Positions 17,461-27,293 are shown, numbered from the stretch's first letter. The stretch is DNA of 64,000 nt from an uncultured Tateyamaria sp. (GCF_947503045.1 NZ_CANNCF010000001.1:1426001-1490000); one strand, 5' to 3'. Notes: generated from the letters alone by a model not told the origin. A program made the numbers and translations.

Positions 17461-18633
17461 TCAGGCCGCGCGCGCCTCGGCAAAGCGACACAGCGTCACC
17501 AGCGCCGCCTCAAAAGCCGCGTCCTCAATCGTCATCGCCACCCGCAAATGCCCGGCTGCGGCGGCCCCAAAACTCTCGCCCGGCATCACCGCGATATGCT
17601 CGGCCTCCAGCAGCGCATCGGCGAAATCATCGCCACTCATCCCCGTCGCGCGGATGTCGAGCATCAGGTACATCGCCCCCTGCGCCGGGATCTGACCCAC
17701 CGTGTTCTGCCCCGCCAGTACCCGTTGGGCGATGGCGCGGCGGCGGGCAAAGGGGGCGCCAATCTCGGCCTCGAAGGCAGTGCCGCGCGACAGCGCAAAA
17801 GCGCTGGCATCCTGCACGAACCCCGGCACCCCATATGTCGTGTGGGTGGCAAAAGTGATCAGATTGGCAATCGCCGCCTCGGGCCCGATCAGCCAGCCGC
17901 AGCGCGATCCGGTCATCGCGTGGCTCTTGGACATGGAACCGACAACAAATGTCCGCTCGGCCATGCCGGGCAGGGCGCGCGGGCTGATATGCTGCCCCTC
18001 CCAGACCTGAGTGTCGTAAACCTCATCCGAAATCAGCCACAGATCTCGGGACGTGCAAACCTCGGCTATCCCGTCGAGGGTGGCGCGGGAATAGACGGTG
18101 CCGGTGGGGTTGTTGGGCGAGTTGATCAGCAAAGATGTCGCGCCCTCCGCGACAACCGCGATATCCGCCGCACGGGGTTGAAACGCATCCTCGGCACGGG
18201 TCTGAATGCTGCGCGGCACCGCCGACACACCCCGGATCGTGCCGGGATAGGTGGCGTAATAGGGATCAATGAACAGCGCGATATCACCCGGATCGCAGGC
18301 GGCGGCATGGGCGGCAAACAGGGCGGACTGACCGCCGGGGGTGATAAGAACATTATCGCGGGTGGTGGGCACGCCCGTCCGCTCACTCGTGCGCAGTGCA
18401 ACCGCATCGCGCAGCGCATCCGTGCCCGGAACCATCGCATAGCCTGTATGCCCGCCCATCGCGCTTGCGTGCATCTCCTGCAGGATCGGGGCGGCAGTGC
18501 GAATGTCATGCTCGCCAATGGTCAACTCGGTCACAGGGGTGCCAGCGGCAATCATCTCGCGTGCTTTCAGGAACAGGTCCCACCCGTCAGACCCGCCCCC
18601 GGTCAGCGTCGTGATACGTTGTGAAAGGGCCAT
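17461..18633 (-). CDS. Class I/II PLP-dependent aminotransferase
   Basis: The 390-aa protein has fold-type I motifs: GGQSALFAAH for the cofactor phosphate, NSPNNPTGTVYS, DEVYD, and SMSKSHAMTGSRCGW with the PLP-binding Lys. The Met at 18633 is preferred over an earlier start because the 55 upstream residues are unlike aminotransferases. It belongs with aspartate/aromatic aminotransferases, but substrate cannot be read from sequence. It lies downstream of an MmcQ/YjbR gene on the same strand, with a repeat-like motif between them. Confidence 0.85.
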   Translation of the reverse strand: MALSQRITTLTGGGSDGWDLFLKAREMIAAGTPVTELTIGEHDIRTAAPILQEMHASAMGGHTGYAMVPGTDALRDAVALRTSERTGVPTTRDNVLITPGGQSALFAAHAAACDPGDIALFIDPYYATYPGTIRGVSAVPRSIQTRAEDAFQPRAADIAVVAEGATSLLINSPNNPTGTVYSRATLDGIAEVCTSRDLWLISDEVYDTQVWEGQHISPRALPGMAERTFVVGSMSKSHAMTGSRCGWLIGPEAAIANLITFATHTTYGVPGFVQDASAFALSRGTAFEAEIGAPFARRRAIAQRVLAGQNTVGQIPAQGAMYLMLDIRATGMSGDDFADALLEAEHIAVMPGESFGAAAAGHLRVAMTIEDAAFEAALVTLCRFAEARAA

Positions 18634-18697
18634 GGCGCGTCCTCGATCCGTTTGCAGCAAGGGGGCAGAGCGCTGCGCGGATGTCAACAGATGCAAT

Positions 18698-18752
18698 GGG
18701 GGCCAGCCCCCGTCCTTCGGACTCCCCCGGGATTTTTTGAAATCAGAGAAGG
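18698..18752. repeat. Short dispersed motif, copy A
   Basis: It has a GGGGG...CCCCC mini-hairpin, then GACTCCCCC, GGATTTTT and AAATCAGAGAAGG in fixed order. A variant in the same order is at 62456-62515. Here it lies between the MmcQ/YjbR gene and the aminotransferase. Confidence 0.6.
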
Positions 18753-18843
18753 AACAAGCGTCCCGGAAACGCGCCGGTGGAGCGTTTCTCCTGCGCATGG
18801 GCGAAACCCCTGACCGTACTGGGTGGAACGCTCTTTTCGCGCA

Positions 18844-19209
18844 TCACTGCCGGGCGACGGTGGCAGGCCACGGCGCGAGGAGGCCTTGCGTCTTTTTCGG
18901 CAAAGCCGCACGGATCAGCCCGTAAGAGGCGTGAATGCGGTCGCGGAATTCCTCTGCATCCTTGCCATCAAAGGGCACCCGCACCCAGGAGCGGTGGAAA
19001 TATTTTGCCTTTTCTGCCGCCCCGATCTCGATCAGGAACCGGGCCGCCTCGACATCGGCGCATTTCACCGACACGCCGTCATTTGCCATGCCGATACAGG
19101 CAAACATCTTGTCCCCGACTTTCCATGCATCAAGGCCACCTTCATGATGGCTGGCCCAATGGGCACCGGGCAGGGCGGAACAGATGCTGTCTACGATCTC
19201 ACGGCTCAT
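18844..19209 (-). CDS. MmcQ/YjbR family protein
   Basis: The 121-aa form starts at 19209 (MSREIVDSICSALPGA), the usual family start; the longer open frame upstream is low-complexity. MmcQ/YjbR proteins are small alpha/beta folds likened to CyaY-type double-wing DNA-binding proteins. Visible are the WKVGDKMFACIG strand and a C-terminal SYGLIRAALPKK helix typical of the family. No specific function is known. Confidence 0.75.
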   Translation of the reverse strand: MSREIVDSICSALPGAHWASHHEGGLDAWKVGDKMFACIGMANDGVSVKCADVEAARFLIEIGAAEKAKYFHRSWVRVPFDGKDAEEFRDRIHASYGLIRAALPKKTQGLLAPWPATVARQ

Positions 19210-19411
19210 GCCCCGTATGCTGCACCGGCGCAGGCCCGCAAACAAGGCTTGACCCCTTGGCGCGCCTTCGACTACCAATGGCCCATGACCCGGACCATTT
19301 GCATCATTGCTTGCATTATCTGCTGAGACTTCTCTCGCGGGCCGGTTCTTTGTTTCCATGACATTCCAGAATTGCTAGGCCCGCGCCATCCCCTTGCGCG
19401 AGACTGCCCCT

Positions 19412-20905
19412 ATGACCATCACGCTTTACAACACCGCCACGCGCCGCAAAGAGGCCTTTGCCCCGCTCGACCCGAACAATGTGCGGATGTACCTGTGCGG
19501 GCCCACCGTCTATGACCGCGCCCATCTGGGCAATGCGCGCCCCGTGCTGGTGTTTGATGTTTTGTATCGACTGCTGCGCCACACCTACGGGGCCGAGCAT
19601 GTGACCTATGTGCGCAATTTCACGGATGTGGATGACAAGATCAACGCCACCGCTCTGGCGCGCAAAGAGGCGGGGGCGGCAGGCACAATCGAAGAGTTGG
19701 TGCGCGCCCGCTCGGACGAAACCATCAGCTGGTATCACGCCGATATGGATGCGCTTGGCGCCATGCGCCCCGATCACGAGCCCCGCGCGACCGAATATAT
19801 CGCCCAGATGGTGGAGATGATTTCGGGCCTGATCGCGGATGGCTATGCCTATGAAAACGACGGCCACGTGCTGTTCCGCGTGCGCAAATACGCCGAATAC
19901 GGCGCGCTGTCGGGCCGTTCGGTCGATGACATGATCGCAGGCGCCCGGGTCGAGGTTGCGCCCTACAAAGAGGACCCGATGGACTTTGTCCTCTGGAAGC
20001 CCTCGGATGAAGTATTGCCGGGGTGGGAGTCACCTTGGGGGCGCGGGCGACCGGGCTGGCATATCGAATGCTCGGCCATGGCCTATGCCTTGCTGGGGGC
20101 CGAGTTCGACATCCACGGCGGCGGCAACGATCTGCAATTCCCGCACCACGAAAACGAGATCGCGCAATCGCGTTGCGCCGGTCACGACTTTGCGCGCGTG
20201 TGGATGCACAACGAGATGCTGCAGGTCGAGGGCAAGAAGATGTCCAAGAGCTTGGGGAACTTCTTTACGGTGCGGGATTTGTTGGATCAGGGGGTGCCGG
20301 GGGAGGTGATCCGGTTTGTGATGTTGAGTACGCATTACCGCAAGCCGATGGATTGGACGGAGAAGAAGCGGGCGGAGGCGGAGAAGACATTGAGGAAGTG
20401 GGCAGCGTTTTTGGCCGATCGAAATGTCTGGTCGCACAATGGATACGTTGGCGGAAAATTTGTTCCTCCACCGGCTGAGTTTTTGGCCGCAATGTCTGAT
20501 GATCTCAACACCTCTCTCGCACTAAAACTGATGCGAGACTTTGCGTCCAACCTAAAAAAGGGCGCGCTTATTTCTTCACTTATTCTTCTCGGCTTCGATC
20601 CAAAGGGTTTGGTGCGAACCTTTCACAAATTTCATTTCCATGCCGTGGAAGATGACCGTGGTTCCAGCAGTGGCTACAAATCATGGGGCGACGACGGTCA
20701 TGAGGCTGCAAAACTGATTCATCAGTTGGGAATTGCTTTCGACGAACTGAGAAAAACTGCGAAACAGACTAAGGACTTCTCTGCAGTCGACCAGATGAAG
20801 GCGCAGCTTTTGGAAGCCGGTGTCGAAGTGCGCATGTCAAAAGAAGGAGTCGAGCTGTTGCCGTCTCCGGAGTTCGACAGGTCCAAATTGGAAGGTTTGC
20901 TGTGA
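19412..20905 (+). CDS. cysS: Cysteinyl-tRNA synthetase
   Basis: Started at MTITLYNTA (19412), the 497-aa enzyme attaches cysteine to tRNA-Cys. The class I signature HLGN is at residues 38-41 after the zinc-ligand C29 in CGPTVYD. C220 and the HHENE segment supply further zinc ligands, and KMSKS is at 276-280. It is somewhat longer than the usual ~460 aa, and the extra length lies in the C-terminal third. That part (20461-20880) counts at about 50% GC against ~65% near the gene start and uses different codons, which suggests recombination or import of the 3' segment. A long GC-rich hairpin follows the stop. Confidence 0.93.
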   Translation: MTITLYNTATRRKEAFAPLDPNNVRMYLCGPTVYDRAHLGNARPVLVFDVLYRLLRHTYGAEHVTYVRNFTDVDDKINATALARKEAGAAGTIEELVRARSDETISWYHADMDALGAMRPDHEPRATEYIAQMVEMISGLIADGYAYENDGHVLFRVRKYAEYGALSGRSVDDMIAGARVEVAPYKEDPMDFVLWKPSDEVLPGWESPWGRGRPGWHIECSAMAYALLGAEFDIHGGGNDLQFPHHENEIAQSRCAGHDFARVWMHNEMLQVEGKKMSKSLGNFFTVRDLLDQGVPGEVIRFVMLSTHYRKPMDWTEKKRAEAEKTLRKWAAFLADRNVWSHNGYVGGKFVPPPAEFLAAMSDDLNTSLALKLMRDFASNLKKGALISSLILLGFDPKGLVRTFHKFHFHAVEDDRGSSSGYKSWGDDGHEAAKLIHQLGIAFDELRKTAKQTKDFSAVDQMKAQLLEAGVEVRMSKEGVELLPSPEFDRSKLEGLL

Positions 20906-20920
20906 CCCACAATAACCAAA

Positions 20921-20983
20921 GGCCAACCCCCGACCGCGGGTGGGGGTGTAGCCCCCGCCCGGGGGGGCGGTCGGGGGCTGGCC
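20921..20983 (+). terminator. Long GC-rich hairpin after cysS
   Basis: GGCCA at 20921-20925 pairs with TGGCC at 20979-20983. The pairing continues inward through CCCCCGACCG/CGGTCGGGGG and a further GGGGG/CCCCC stem, giving about 25 bp. It lacks a T-run, so it may act in mRNA stability or a Rho-dependent end. It sits 15 bp after the cysS stop. Confidence 0.6.
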
Positions 20984-21119
20984 GTGACGCAAGCGCCACG
21001 GCTGGACAGAGCGAAAAACGCCAAGCGCCATCCACACCAAACGTAAACAAAGCATTAAACCCCCTCTGTAACCCATTGAATTTTCACGGACGCCCTTCTG
21101 TCCCAGCGTGGGACACACC

Positions 21120-22736
21120 ATGACCCGAGAACGCCTCTCCCTTTTCGACACCACCCTGCGCGACGGGCAGCAGACCCAAGGGGTGCAGTTCTCGACCAGC
21201 GACAAGATGCAGATCGCCAAGGCGCTGGATTCGCTCGGCATCGACTACATCGAAGGTGGCTGGCCCGGCGCCAACCCCACCGACAGCGCCTTTTTCGACG
21301 ACGCTCCCAAAACGCGGGCCAAGATGACCGCCTTTGGCATGACCAAGCGGGCCGGGATCAGCGCCGAAAACGACGACGTGCTGGCCGCCGTCCTGAACGC
21401 GAACACCCCCGCCGTCTGTCTGGTCGGCAAGACCCACGTGTTCCACGTCAAGACCGCGCTGGGCATCTCTCTGGAGGAAAATACCGCCAATATCTCCGCC
21501 AGTTTCGCCCACCTCGCAGCCCAAGGGCGCGAGGCGATTTTCGATGCCGAACACTTCTTTGACGGCTATGCCTCCAACCCCGACTACGCCCTGCAGGCCA
21601 TCCACGCGGCCTATGACGCGGGCGCGCGCTGGATTGCCCTGTGCGACACCAATGGCGGCACGCTGCCCAGCGACATCGGGCGGATCACGAAGGCAGTGAT
21701 CGACAGCGGCATCTCAGGCGACCGCCTCGGCATCCACACCCACAACGACACCGAACAGGCGGTGGCCGGATCGCTGGCGGCCGTCGATGCGGGCGCGCGC
21801 CAGATCCAGGGCACGCTGAATGGGCTGGGCGAGCGTTGCGGCAACGCCAACCTCACGACGCTGATCCCCATCCTGCTGCTGAAAGAACCCTATGCCAGCC
21901 AGTTCGAGACCGGTGTCAGCCTTGACGCGCTCGAAGGGCTGACCCGCACCTCCCGCATGCTTGACGACATCCTGAACCGGGTGCCGCAGAAACAGGCGGC
22001 TTTTGTCGGCGCCTCGGCCTTTGCCCACAAGGCGGGGCTGCATGCCAGCGCGATCCTGAAGGACCCGACCACGTACGAGCATATTGACCCCGGCACGGTC
22101 GGCAATGCACGCATCATCCCGATGTCCAATCAGGCGGGCCAGTCCAACCTGCGCAAGCGTCTGACCGAGATGGGACTGGAGGTCGCGCCCAAGGACCCGG
22201 CGCTCGCCCGCATCCTCGACCAGATCAAGGCGCGCGAGGCGCTGGGCTACAGCTATGATGTGGCGCAAGCCTCGTTCGAGTTGCTGGCCCGCAATGAGCT
22301 GGGCCTGCTGCCCGAATTTTTCGAGGTCAAACGCTATCGCGTGAGCATCGAGCGGCGCAAGAACAAGCGCAACAGGATGGTGTCCCTGTCCGAGGCCGTT
22401 GTGGTGGTCAAGGTGGATGGGAAAAAGATGCTGTCGGTCAGCGAATCCATGGACGAGAACGGCACGGATCGTGGCCCGGTCAATGCGCTCTCCAAGGCCC
22501 TGGCCAAGGATCTGGGCCGCTTTCAGGAATATGTCGAGGATATACGCCTCGTCGATTTCAAGGTCCGCATCACCCAGGGCGGGACCGAGGCCGTGACCCG
22601 CGTCATCATCGACAGCGAAGACGGGAAGGGGCGGCGCTGGTCCACTGTCGGCGTGTCGGCCAACATAGTCGATGCGAGTTTTGAGGCGCTGCTTGATGCG
22701 ATCCGCTGGAAACTGGTGCAGGACGGTGTGACATGA
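21120..22736 (+). CDS. cimA: (R)-citramalate synthase
   Basis: The 538-aa protein from ATG 21120 has the HMGL/isopropylmalate-synthase TIM barrel with DTTLRDGQQT, the HTHND metal motif and LNGLGERCGNANL, followed by a C-terminal LeuA-type regulatory domain. The overall pattern and length fit CimA, which joins acetyl-CoA and pyruvate for the threonine-independent route to isoleucine, more than LeuA. The start at 21120 has GGGA upstream. Its stop overlaps the next start by 4 bp, so it is translationally coupled to a methyltransferase. Confidence 0.88.
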   Translation: MTRERLSLFDTTLRDGQQTQGVQFSTSDKMQIAKALDSLGIDYIEGGWPGANPTDSAFFDDAPKTRAKMTAFGMTKRAGISAENDDVLAAVLNANTPAVCLVGKTHVFHVKTALGISLEENTANISASFAHLAAQGREAIFDAEHFFDGYASNPDYALQAIHAAYDAGARWIALCDTNGGTLPSDIGRITKAVIDSGISGDRLGIHTHNDTEQAVAGSLAAVDAGARQIQGTLNGLGERCGNANLTTLIPILLLKEPYASQFETGVSLDALEGLTRTSRMLDDILNRVPQKQAAFVGASAFAHKAGLHASAILKDPTTYEHIDPGTVGNARIIPMSNQAGQSNLRKRLTEMGLEVAPKDPALARILDQIKAREALGYSYDVAQASFELLARNELGLLPEFFEVKRYRVSIERRKNKRNRMVSLSEAVVVVKVDGKKMLSVSESMDENGTDRGPVNALSKALAKDLGRFQEYVEDIRLVDFKVRITQGGTEAVTRVIIDSEDGKGRRWSTVGVSANIVDASFEALLDAIRWKLVQDGVT

Positions 22737-23461
22737 CCCCCGAAGAGATAGAGGCCTTTTTCAACATCCACCGCGACCTGCCCCGCGAAGGTCCGGGCGA
22801 GGCGGCGGATGTGCATTGGGCCGTGGAACAGTTGGGACTGAAGGGCCCGCTTGATGTGCTGGATGCCGCCTGCGGTCCCGGCGCGGACACGCTGGTGCTT
22901 GCCGAGGCGCTGCCGGAGGCAACCATCACGGCGATGGAAAAGACGCCGCAATTCGTGACCGAAGCCCGAGCCCGCATTGCCCATCTGGACCCGCGTGTTC
23001 GGGCGGTCGAGGGCGATATGGCAAAGCCGGGTGGCCGCTATGATCTGATCTGGTGTGCAGGTGCGCTCTATTTCCTTGGCGTGACGGCGGGGCTGCAAGG
23101 GTGGCGGGATGCGCTCAAACCGGGCGGCGCGGTGGCGTTTTCCGAACCCGTGCTTCTGGAAACGCCGCCAAGCGATCCGGCGCGCGCGTTTTGGGAAGAG
23201 TATCCGCAGATCACCGACCTTGCCGGGATCACCGCGCAGGTCACAGCTGCGGGGTACAGCGTGCAGGCCCATCGCATGATCGTCGGCGCGCCGTGGGAGA
23301 CCTATTACGCGCCGATGCAGGCCCGCATCGATATGTTGCGCGGGCAAGGCCCGAATGACGTGTTGTCCGCGGCACTTGATGAAAACCAGCTTGAGATCGA
23401 CCGCTGGCGCGCGGGCCGTGATCAGATCGCCTATGCGCTGCTGATCGTCAACTCTGCATGA
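22733..23461 (+). CDS. Class I SAM-dependent methyltransferase
   Basis: The 242-aa protein carries SAM motif I as LDAACGPGADTLVLA and an acidic residue at the end of the second strand (MEKTPQF). DLIWCAGALYFLG forms motif IV. No target-recognition domain is visible, so substrate is unknown. ATGA overlaps at both ends couple it to cimA and to the NDUFAF6-like gene. Confidence 0.8.
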   Translation: MTPEEIEAFFNIHRDLPREGPGEAADVHWAVEQLGLKGPLDVLDAACGPGADTLVLAEALPEATITAMEKTPQFVTEARARIAHLDPRVRAVEGDMAKPGGRYDLIWCAGALYFLGVTAGLQGWRDALKPGGAVAFSEPVLLETPPSDPARAFWEEYPQITDLAGITAQVTAAGYSVQAHRMIVGAPWETYYAPMQARIDMLRGQGPNDVLSAALDENQLEIDRWRAGRDQIAYALLIVNSA

Positions 23462-24225
23462 GCCTCGCGGCAGAGATCATTCCCTGCGCCCAGACCGTTG
23501 AAAAGGGCGACCCGGACCGCTTTCGCACCGTGATGGCCGCGCCTGTGGCGGCCCGGGCGGTGCTGTTCCCGCTTTATGCGCTCAACGTCGAAGTGTCGCG
23601 CGCGCCGTGGGTGACACAAGAGGCGATGATCGCCGAGATGCGGCTGCAATGGTGGCGCGATGCGCTGGAGGAGATTGCCGGGGCACGCGAGGTGCGCAAG
23701 CACGAGGTGACAACTCCACTGGCCGGGATCTTGTCGGCCGCGCAGGCGCAGCGGCTGGATGAAAGCGTCGCCGCACGGCGCTGGGATATCTACAAGGATG
23801 CGTTCGAGGATGTCGCCCATATGGACGCCTATATCGACCAGACGGCGGGGCACCTGATGTGGACGGCTTGTGCGCTGCTTGGGGCGGAACCTCCGGATGA
23901 GGTTGCGGTGCGGGATCTTGCCTATGGTGCCGGAACGGCGGCCTTTTTGCGCGCGGTGCCGGGGCTGGCGGCGGCGGGACGCATTCCGCTTCTGGATGGC
24001 ACGGATGCGGGGGTGGTGGCCCTTGCACAGCGGGCCAGGGACCGCCTTGCGCGACCAAACGTGGGCAAAGCGGCGCAACCCGCACTTTGGCCCGCGATTG
24101 GGGCTGCAAAGACGCTTGATCAGGTGATCCGTGACCCCGGGGCTGTGGCCGAGGCGCGCCTTGATCCCGGCATCACGCCATTCCGGCTGGCGCGCACTGC
24201 GCTGACGGGGCGTCTGGCGCTTTAG
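23458..24225 (+). CDS. Squalene/phytoene synthase-fold protein, NDUFAF6-like
   Basis: The 255-aa protein matches the trans-isoprenyl synthase fold, with LFPLYALNVEVSRAP and MRLQWWRDALEE. The Asp-rich metal sites needed for prenyl diphosphate chemistry are not intact. That pattern and size fit the alphaproteobacterial relatives of NDUFAF6, the mitochondrial complex I assembly factor, rather than a carotenoid or hopanoid enzyme. It is the last gene of the cimA operon and overlaps the convergent MFS gene by 4 bp. Function in bacteria is inferred. Confidence 0.7.
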   Translation: MSLAAEIIPCAQTVEKGDPDRFRTVMAAPVAARAVLFPLYALNVEVSRAPWVTQEAMIAEMRLQWWRDALEEIAGAREVRKHEVTTPLAGILSAAQAQRLDESVAARRWDIYKDAFEDVAHMDAYIDQTAGHLMWTACALLGAEPPDEVAVRDLAYGAGTAAFLRAVPGLAAAGRIPLLDGTDAGVVALAQRARDRLARPNVGKAAQPALWPAIGAAKTLDQVIRDPGAVAEARLDPGITPFRLARTALTGRLAL

Positions 24226-25445
24226 GCGGTGGCGGTGCGGTTGCGCAGCACCAGCCAGATCAGCGACCCGCCTGCGAGCACCAGAAACGGCACCATCGCG
24301 ATGTTGACTGCGGCCCAGCCACTGACCGGATCGCCGCCGATGCAGTTCATCAAACCACCCGAGGCGAGCGAGGCCAACGTCACGCCGCCAAAGACGATCA
24401 GGTCGTTCATACCCTGCATCCGGCCCCGCTCTTGTGGGGTGTGGGCACCGGCCAGCATGGTGGTGGCCCCAATAAACCCAAAGTTCCACCCAAGACCCAG
24501 CAAGAACAACGCGCCGTAAAAGTTCATCAGATCAACGCCTTGCAGCGCGACCATGCCTGCGACGCCGAGAATCGCGAGGCCAAGCCCCATGATCCGCTCG
24601 ACCCCAAAACGGCTGATCAGGTGACCTGTGAAAAAGGAGGGCGCGAACATCGCCAGCACGTGCACCGTGACCACATTGGCGGCATCTGGCTCTCCGAATC
24701 CGCAGCCTACGACAGCCAGCGGAGTCGACGTCATCACAAGGTTCATCAGCGCATAGGATACCGCCGCGCAGATTACGGCGACAAGGATGCGCGGGCTGGC
24801 CAGCAGCTCACGCCGAGAGCGGCCCAGACCATCCGTGGCGGACGGTGCGGGCGGTTTCGGGATGTCGAGAAACAGGAACAGCGCCATGCCCATCACGTTG
24901 AAGGCCATTGCCCAGTAATAGATCGGGATATAGCGTGCGACGGTCGCATCGGCTGTGTTGGCGGTGACATAGGCCACGACCTGCGGCCCGATGATGGCCG
25001 ACAACAATCCGCCCGCCATCACGTAGGAAATCGCCTTTGGCCGAAACGCCTCGGAGGCCGTGTCCGCGGCGGCAAATCGGTAAAACCCCTGCGCTGACAT
25101 ATAGATGCCGGTCATATAACTGCCCACAAGGAACAGCCAGAAGCTGGAGACGGACAGCGCATAGGCCCCGATGGCGGCCCCGACCAGCCCGCCAAAAGCG
25201 CCAAGGAAAAAGCCCGTCCTGCGCCCGAACCGCTGCATGACATTGGACAACCAGGGCGCTGTGGTCATCGAGCCGAACACGATCAGCGAGATCGGCAATG
25301 TGGCAAGGCAGGCAAAGGGCGTGATCTGTTGCCCGGCCAGCCCTGCGACCACAAACATCATGGTGATCTGGCTGCCCAGAAAGGCTTGCGCGGCGACCAG
25401 AACGGCCACATTGCGCTTGGCGCGGGTATCGTCAACTTGGGTCAT
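24222..25445 (-). CDS. MFS transporter
   Basis: The 407-aa integral membrane protein has about 12 hydrophobic segments and the MFS loop 2-3 motif in MQRFGRRTGF. The middle loop after the sixth segment is Pro/Ser-rich. No substrate-specific motif is seen. It is convergent with the NDUFAF6-like gene and divergent from cobK, 101 bp away. Confidence 0.8.
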   Translation of the reverse strand: MTQVDDTRAKRNVAVLVAAQAFLGSQITMMFVVAGLAGQQITPFACLATLPISLIVFGSMTTAPWLSNVMQRFGRRTGFFLGAFGGLVGAAIGAYALSVSSFWLFLVGSYMTGIYMSAQGFYRFAAADTASEAFRPKAISYVMAGGLLSAIIGPQVVAYVTANTADATVARYIPIYYWAMAFNVMGMALFLFLDIPKPPAPSATDGLGRSRRELLASPRILVAVICAAVSYALMNLVMTSTPLAVVGCGFGEPDAANVVTVHVLAMFAPSFFTGHLISRFGVERIMGLGLAILGVAGMVALQGVDLMNFYGALFLLGLGWNFGFIGATTMLAGAHTPQERGRMQGMNDLIVFGGVTLASLASGGLMNCIGGDPVSGWAAVNIAMVPFLVLAGGSLIWLVLRNRTATA

Positions 25446-25546
25446 TTTGACTGCCTACGCCCGTTGTCCGGGATCGGCAAGCAGTGGTAACGCGCGGCAT
25501 TGCACAGGTGGTTGCGCAAGGCGCAGGGGCGGCTAGGGTGGCGGCC

Positions 25547-26239
25547 ATGACGGAGCGAACCCTTATCGCGCTTTTGGCAGGCGCGCGCGAAACGCAGGCG
25601 GCGGCAGAGTGGCTGGCGCAGACCCCTGCATCGGGCGTCGTGATCTGGGCGGAGGGGTCGGAACGCGTTGATCTGGACCTGCCCGAACGGGATGCGGTGC
25701 CCGGTGATGCGGTGGGCATTCTGGACGTTACCCATGCCTTTGACACCCGCACGCGGGAACGTGCGGTCGCCGCGGCACCGGGCGCGACCTATGCCCGCAT
25801 TTCCCGCGATCCATGGCAGGCCGAAGCGGGCGATCAATGGGCCGAGGCCGACACAATCGAAGAGGCGGTGCATGCGCTGCCGTCTGGTGCCCGGGTCTTT
25901 GCGGCCACGGGGCGGGCCAGCCTGCCAGCTCTTGCGCGCCATGACGGGCCGGTGTTCCTGCGCCAGCTCAACAGGCATGACCAGCCAACGGGCTATCCCA
26001 ATTGCACATATGTCTTTGGCGTGGCCCCCTTTGATCCCGAGGGCGAGGCCCACCTGCTGACACAGTTGAAGATCGACGTGGTTCTGGCGCGCAATATCGG
26101 CGGCGCGGGCAGCTTTCCCAAGCTTGCAGCGGCGCGCAAGCTGGGCCTGCCGGTTGTGCTGCTGCGCCCGCCTGCGGTGCCAGTCGGCGCGCAGCTGCGC
26201 AATGCGGCGGACGTGCTGGCCTGGGTGCGCAGCCTATGA
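25547..26239 (+). CDS. cobK: Precorrin-6A reductase
   Basis: The 230-aa protein from ATG 25547 has the CobK/CbiJ fold ending with NIGGAGSFPKLAAARKLGLP and VVLLRPP, the conserved C-terminal signature. It reduces precorrin-6A with NADPH in aerobic cobalamin synthesis. An earlier in-frame start at 25484 gives an Ala-rich extension without ribosome site and is rejected. It heads a run of five genes, not other cob genes. The cell's need for B12 is shown by nrdJ. Confidence 0.8.
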   Translation: MTERTLIALLAGARETQAAAEWLAQTPASGVVIWAEGSERVDLDLPERDAVPGDAVGILDVTHAFDTRTRERAVAAAPGATYARISRDPWQAEAGDQWAEADTIEEAVHALPSGARVFAATGRASLPALARHDGPVFLRQLNRHDQPTGYPNCTYVFGVAPFDPEGEAHLLTQLKIDVVLARNIGGAGSFPKLAAARKLGLPVVLLRPPAVPVGAQLRNAADVLAWVRSL

Positions 26240-26868
26240 CCCCCGGTCGACTTATCGAGACGGACGCGGATGTCGCGGAAGGGGCCGCGTGGCTTGCCGC
26301 GCGTGACCCCGCACTGGCGCACGCGCTGGAACAGGCGGGGCCTTTGCCACTGCGCCGCAGACCAGACGGGTTTGCGGCCCTGTTCAATGCGATCATCGGC
26401 CAGCAAGTGTCGACTGCATCGGCAGGGGCCATCTGGGCGCGCCTCGATCAGGGCGGCATGACAAGCCCCGCATCCGTGATCGCTGCCGGAGAGGATGGGC
26501 TGCGCGCCGCAGGTCTCAGCCGTCAAAAGATCGCCTATGCATTGGCGCTGGCCGAGGCGGGCATCGACTATGACGCATTGCGCACAGCGCCTGATGCCGA
26601 CGTCATTGCGACTCTGACAGCCGTGAAAGGCATCGGTGTCTGGACGGCAGAGATATATGCGATGTTCGCGCTGGGACGCGCGGATGTGTTTGCGCCGGGG
26701 GATCTGGCCTTGCAGGAGGCCGCCAGACTGATTTTTGAGCTACCGGAGCGGCCCCGCGAAAGGGCATTGCGCACAATGGCCGAGGACTGGAGCCCGTGGC
26801 GGGCAGTTGCCGCGCGCCTGTTCTTTACATATTACCGCGTGGCAAAGGGGCGTGAGGGGGTGACATGA
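26236..26868 (+). CDS. HhH-GPD DNA glycosylase (3-methyladenine glycosylase II type)
   Basis: The 210-aa protein has a helix-hairpin-helix (LTAVKGIGVWTAEIY, residues ~127-141) and the catalytic Asp156 in FAPGDLAL. FNAIIGQQVST lies at ~50-60. This matches AlkA-like enzymes that remove alkylated purines. It lacks the N-terminal AlkA domain and the FeS cluster of EndoIII/MutY. It overlaps cobK by 4 bp. Confidence 0.85.
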   Translation: MTPGRLIETDADVAEGAAWLAARDPALAHALEQAGPLPLRRRPDGFAALFNAIIGQQVSTASAGAIWARLDQGGMTSPASVIAAGEDGLRAAGLSRQKIAYALALAEAGIDYDALRTAPDADVIATLTAVKGIGVWTAEIYAMFALGRADVFAPGDLALQEAARLIFELPERPRERALRTMAEDWSPWRAVAARLFFTYYRVAKGREGVT

Positions 26869-27269
26869 GGCGATTTGCAGCGGCGGCCGCCATGGCCATG
26901 CTCACACTTGTGCCGGGGGGACCTGCGGGTGCGGCGGGCTTTGACAGTGACACGACCTGCGTCGGGCGGATGATCTTTCCCAACTCCGACGGCAGCGCGG
27001 AAACCTACGACATGGAGTTGAGGTTTGACGCCGCCGGCTATCGCATCGAGACCACCAGCGTCGAACGGCAGGAAACCACAACCGACGAAGGTACCTGCAC
27101 GACCTATCTGGGCGGCATCTGTCGCCACGATCTGGCGGTCTATGGCGAGCGGGTGAATGACTATTACGAATTCGGGCTGCGGGCGATGACACAGTCCAAT
27201 TATGCCTATCAGGAAACATGGAAAGACGGGGCAACAGGGCGCACGATCCTGACCTGTCAGCCGGGCTGA
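26865..27269 (+). CDS. Exported hypothetical protein
   Basis: The 134-aa protein has an Ala-rich signal peptide ending near AGAA and four Cys in the mature part, which could form two disulfides in the periplasm. No domain is recognised. It overlaps the glycosylase gene by 4 bp and precedes the esterase by 24 bp. Confidence 0.6.
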   Translation: MRRFAAAAAMAMLTLVPGGPAGAAGFDSDTTCVGRMIFPNSDGSAETYDMELRFDAAGYRIETTSVERQETTTDEGTCTTYLGGICRHDLAVYGERVNDYYEFGLRAMTQSNYAYQETWKDGATGRTILTCQPG

Positions 27270-27293
27270 GCCGATCACAATGGAAAGGGACAC

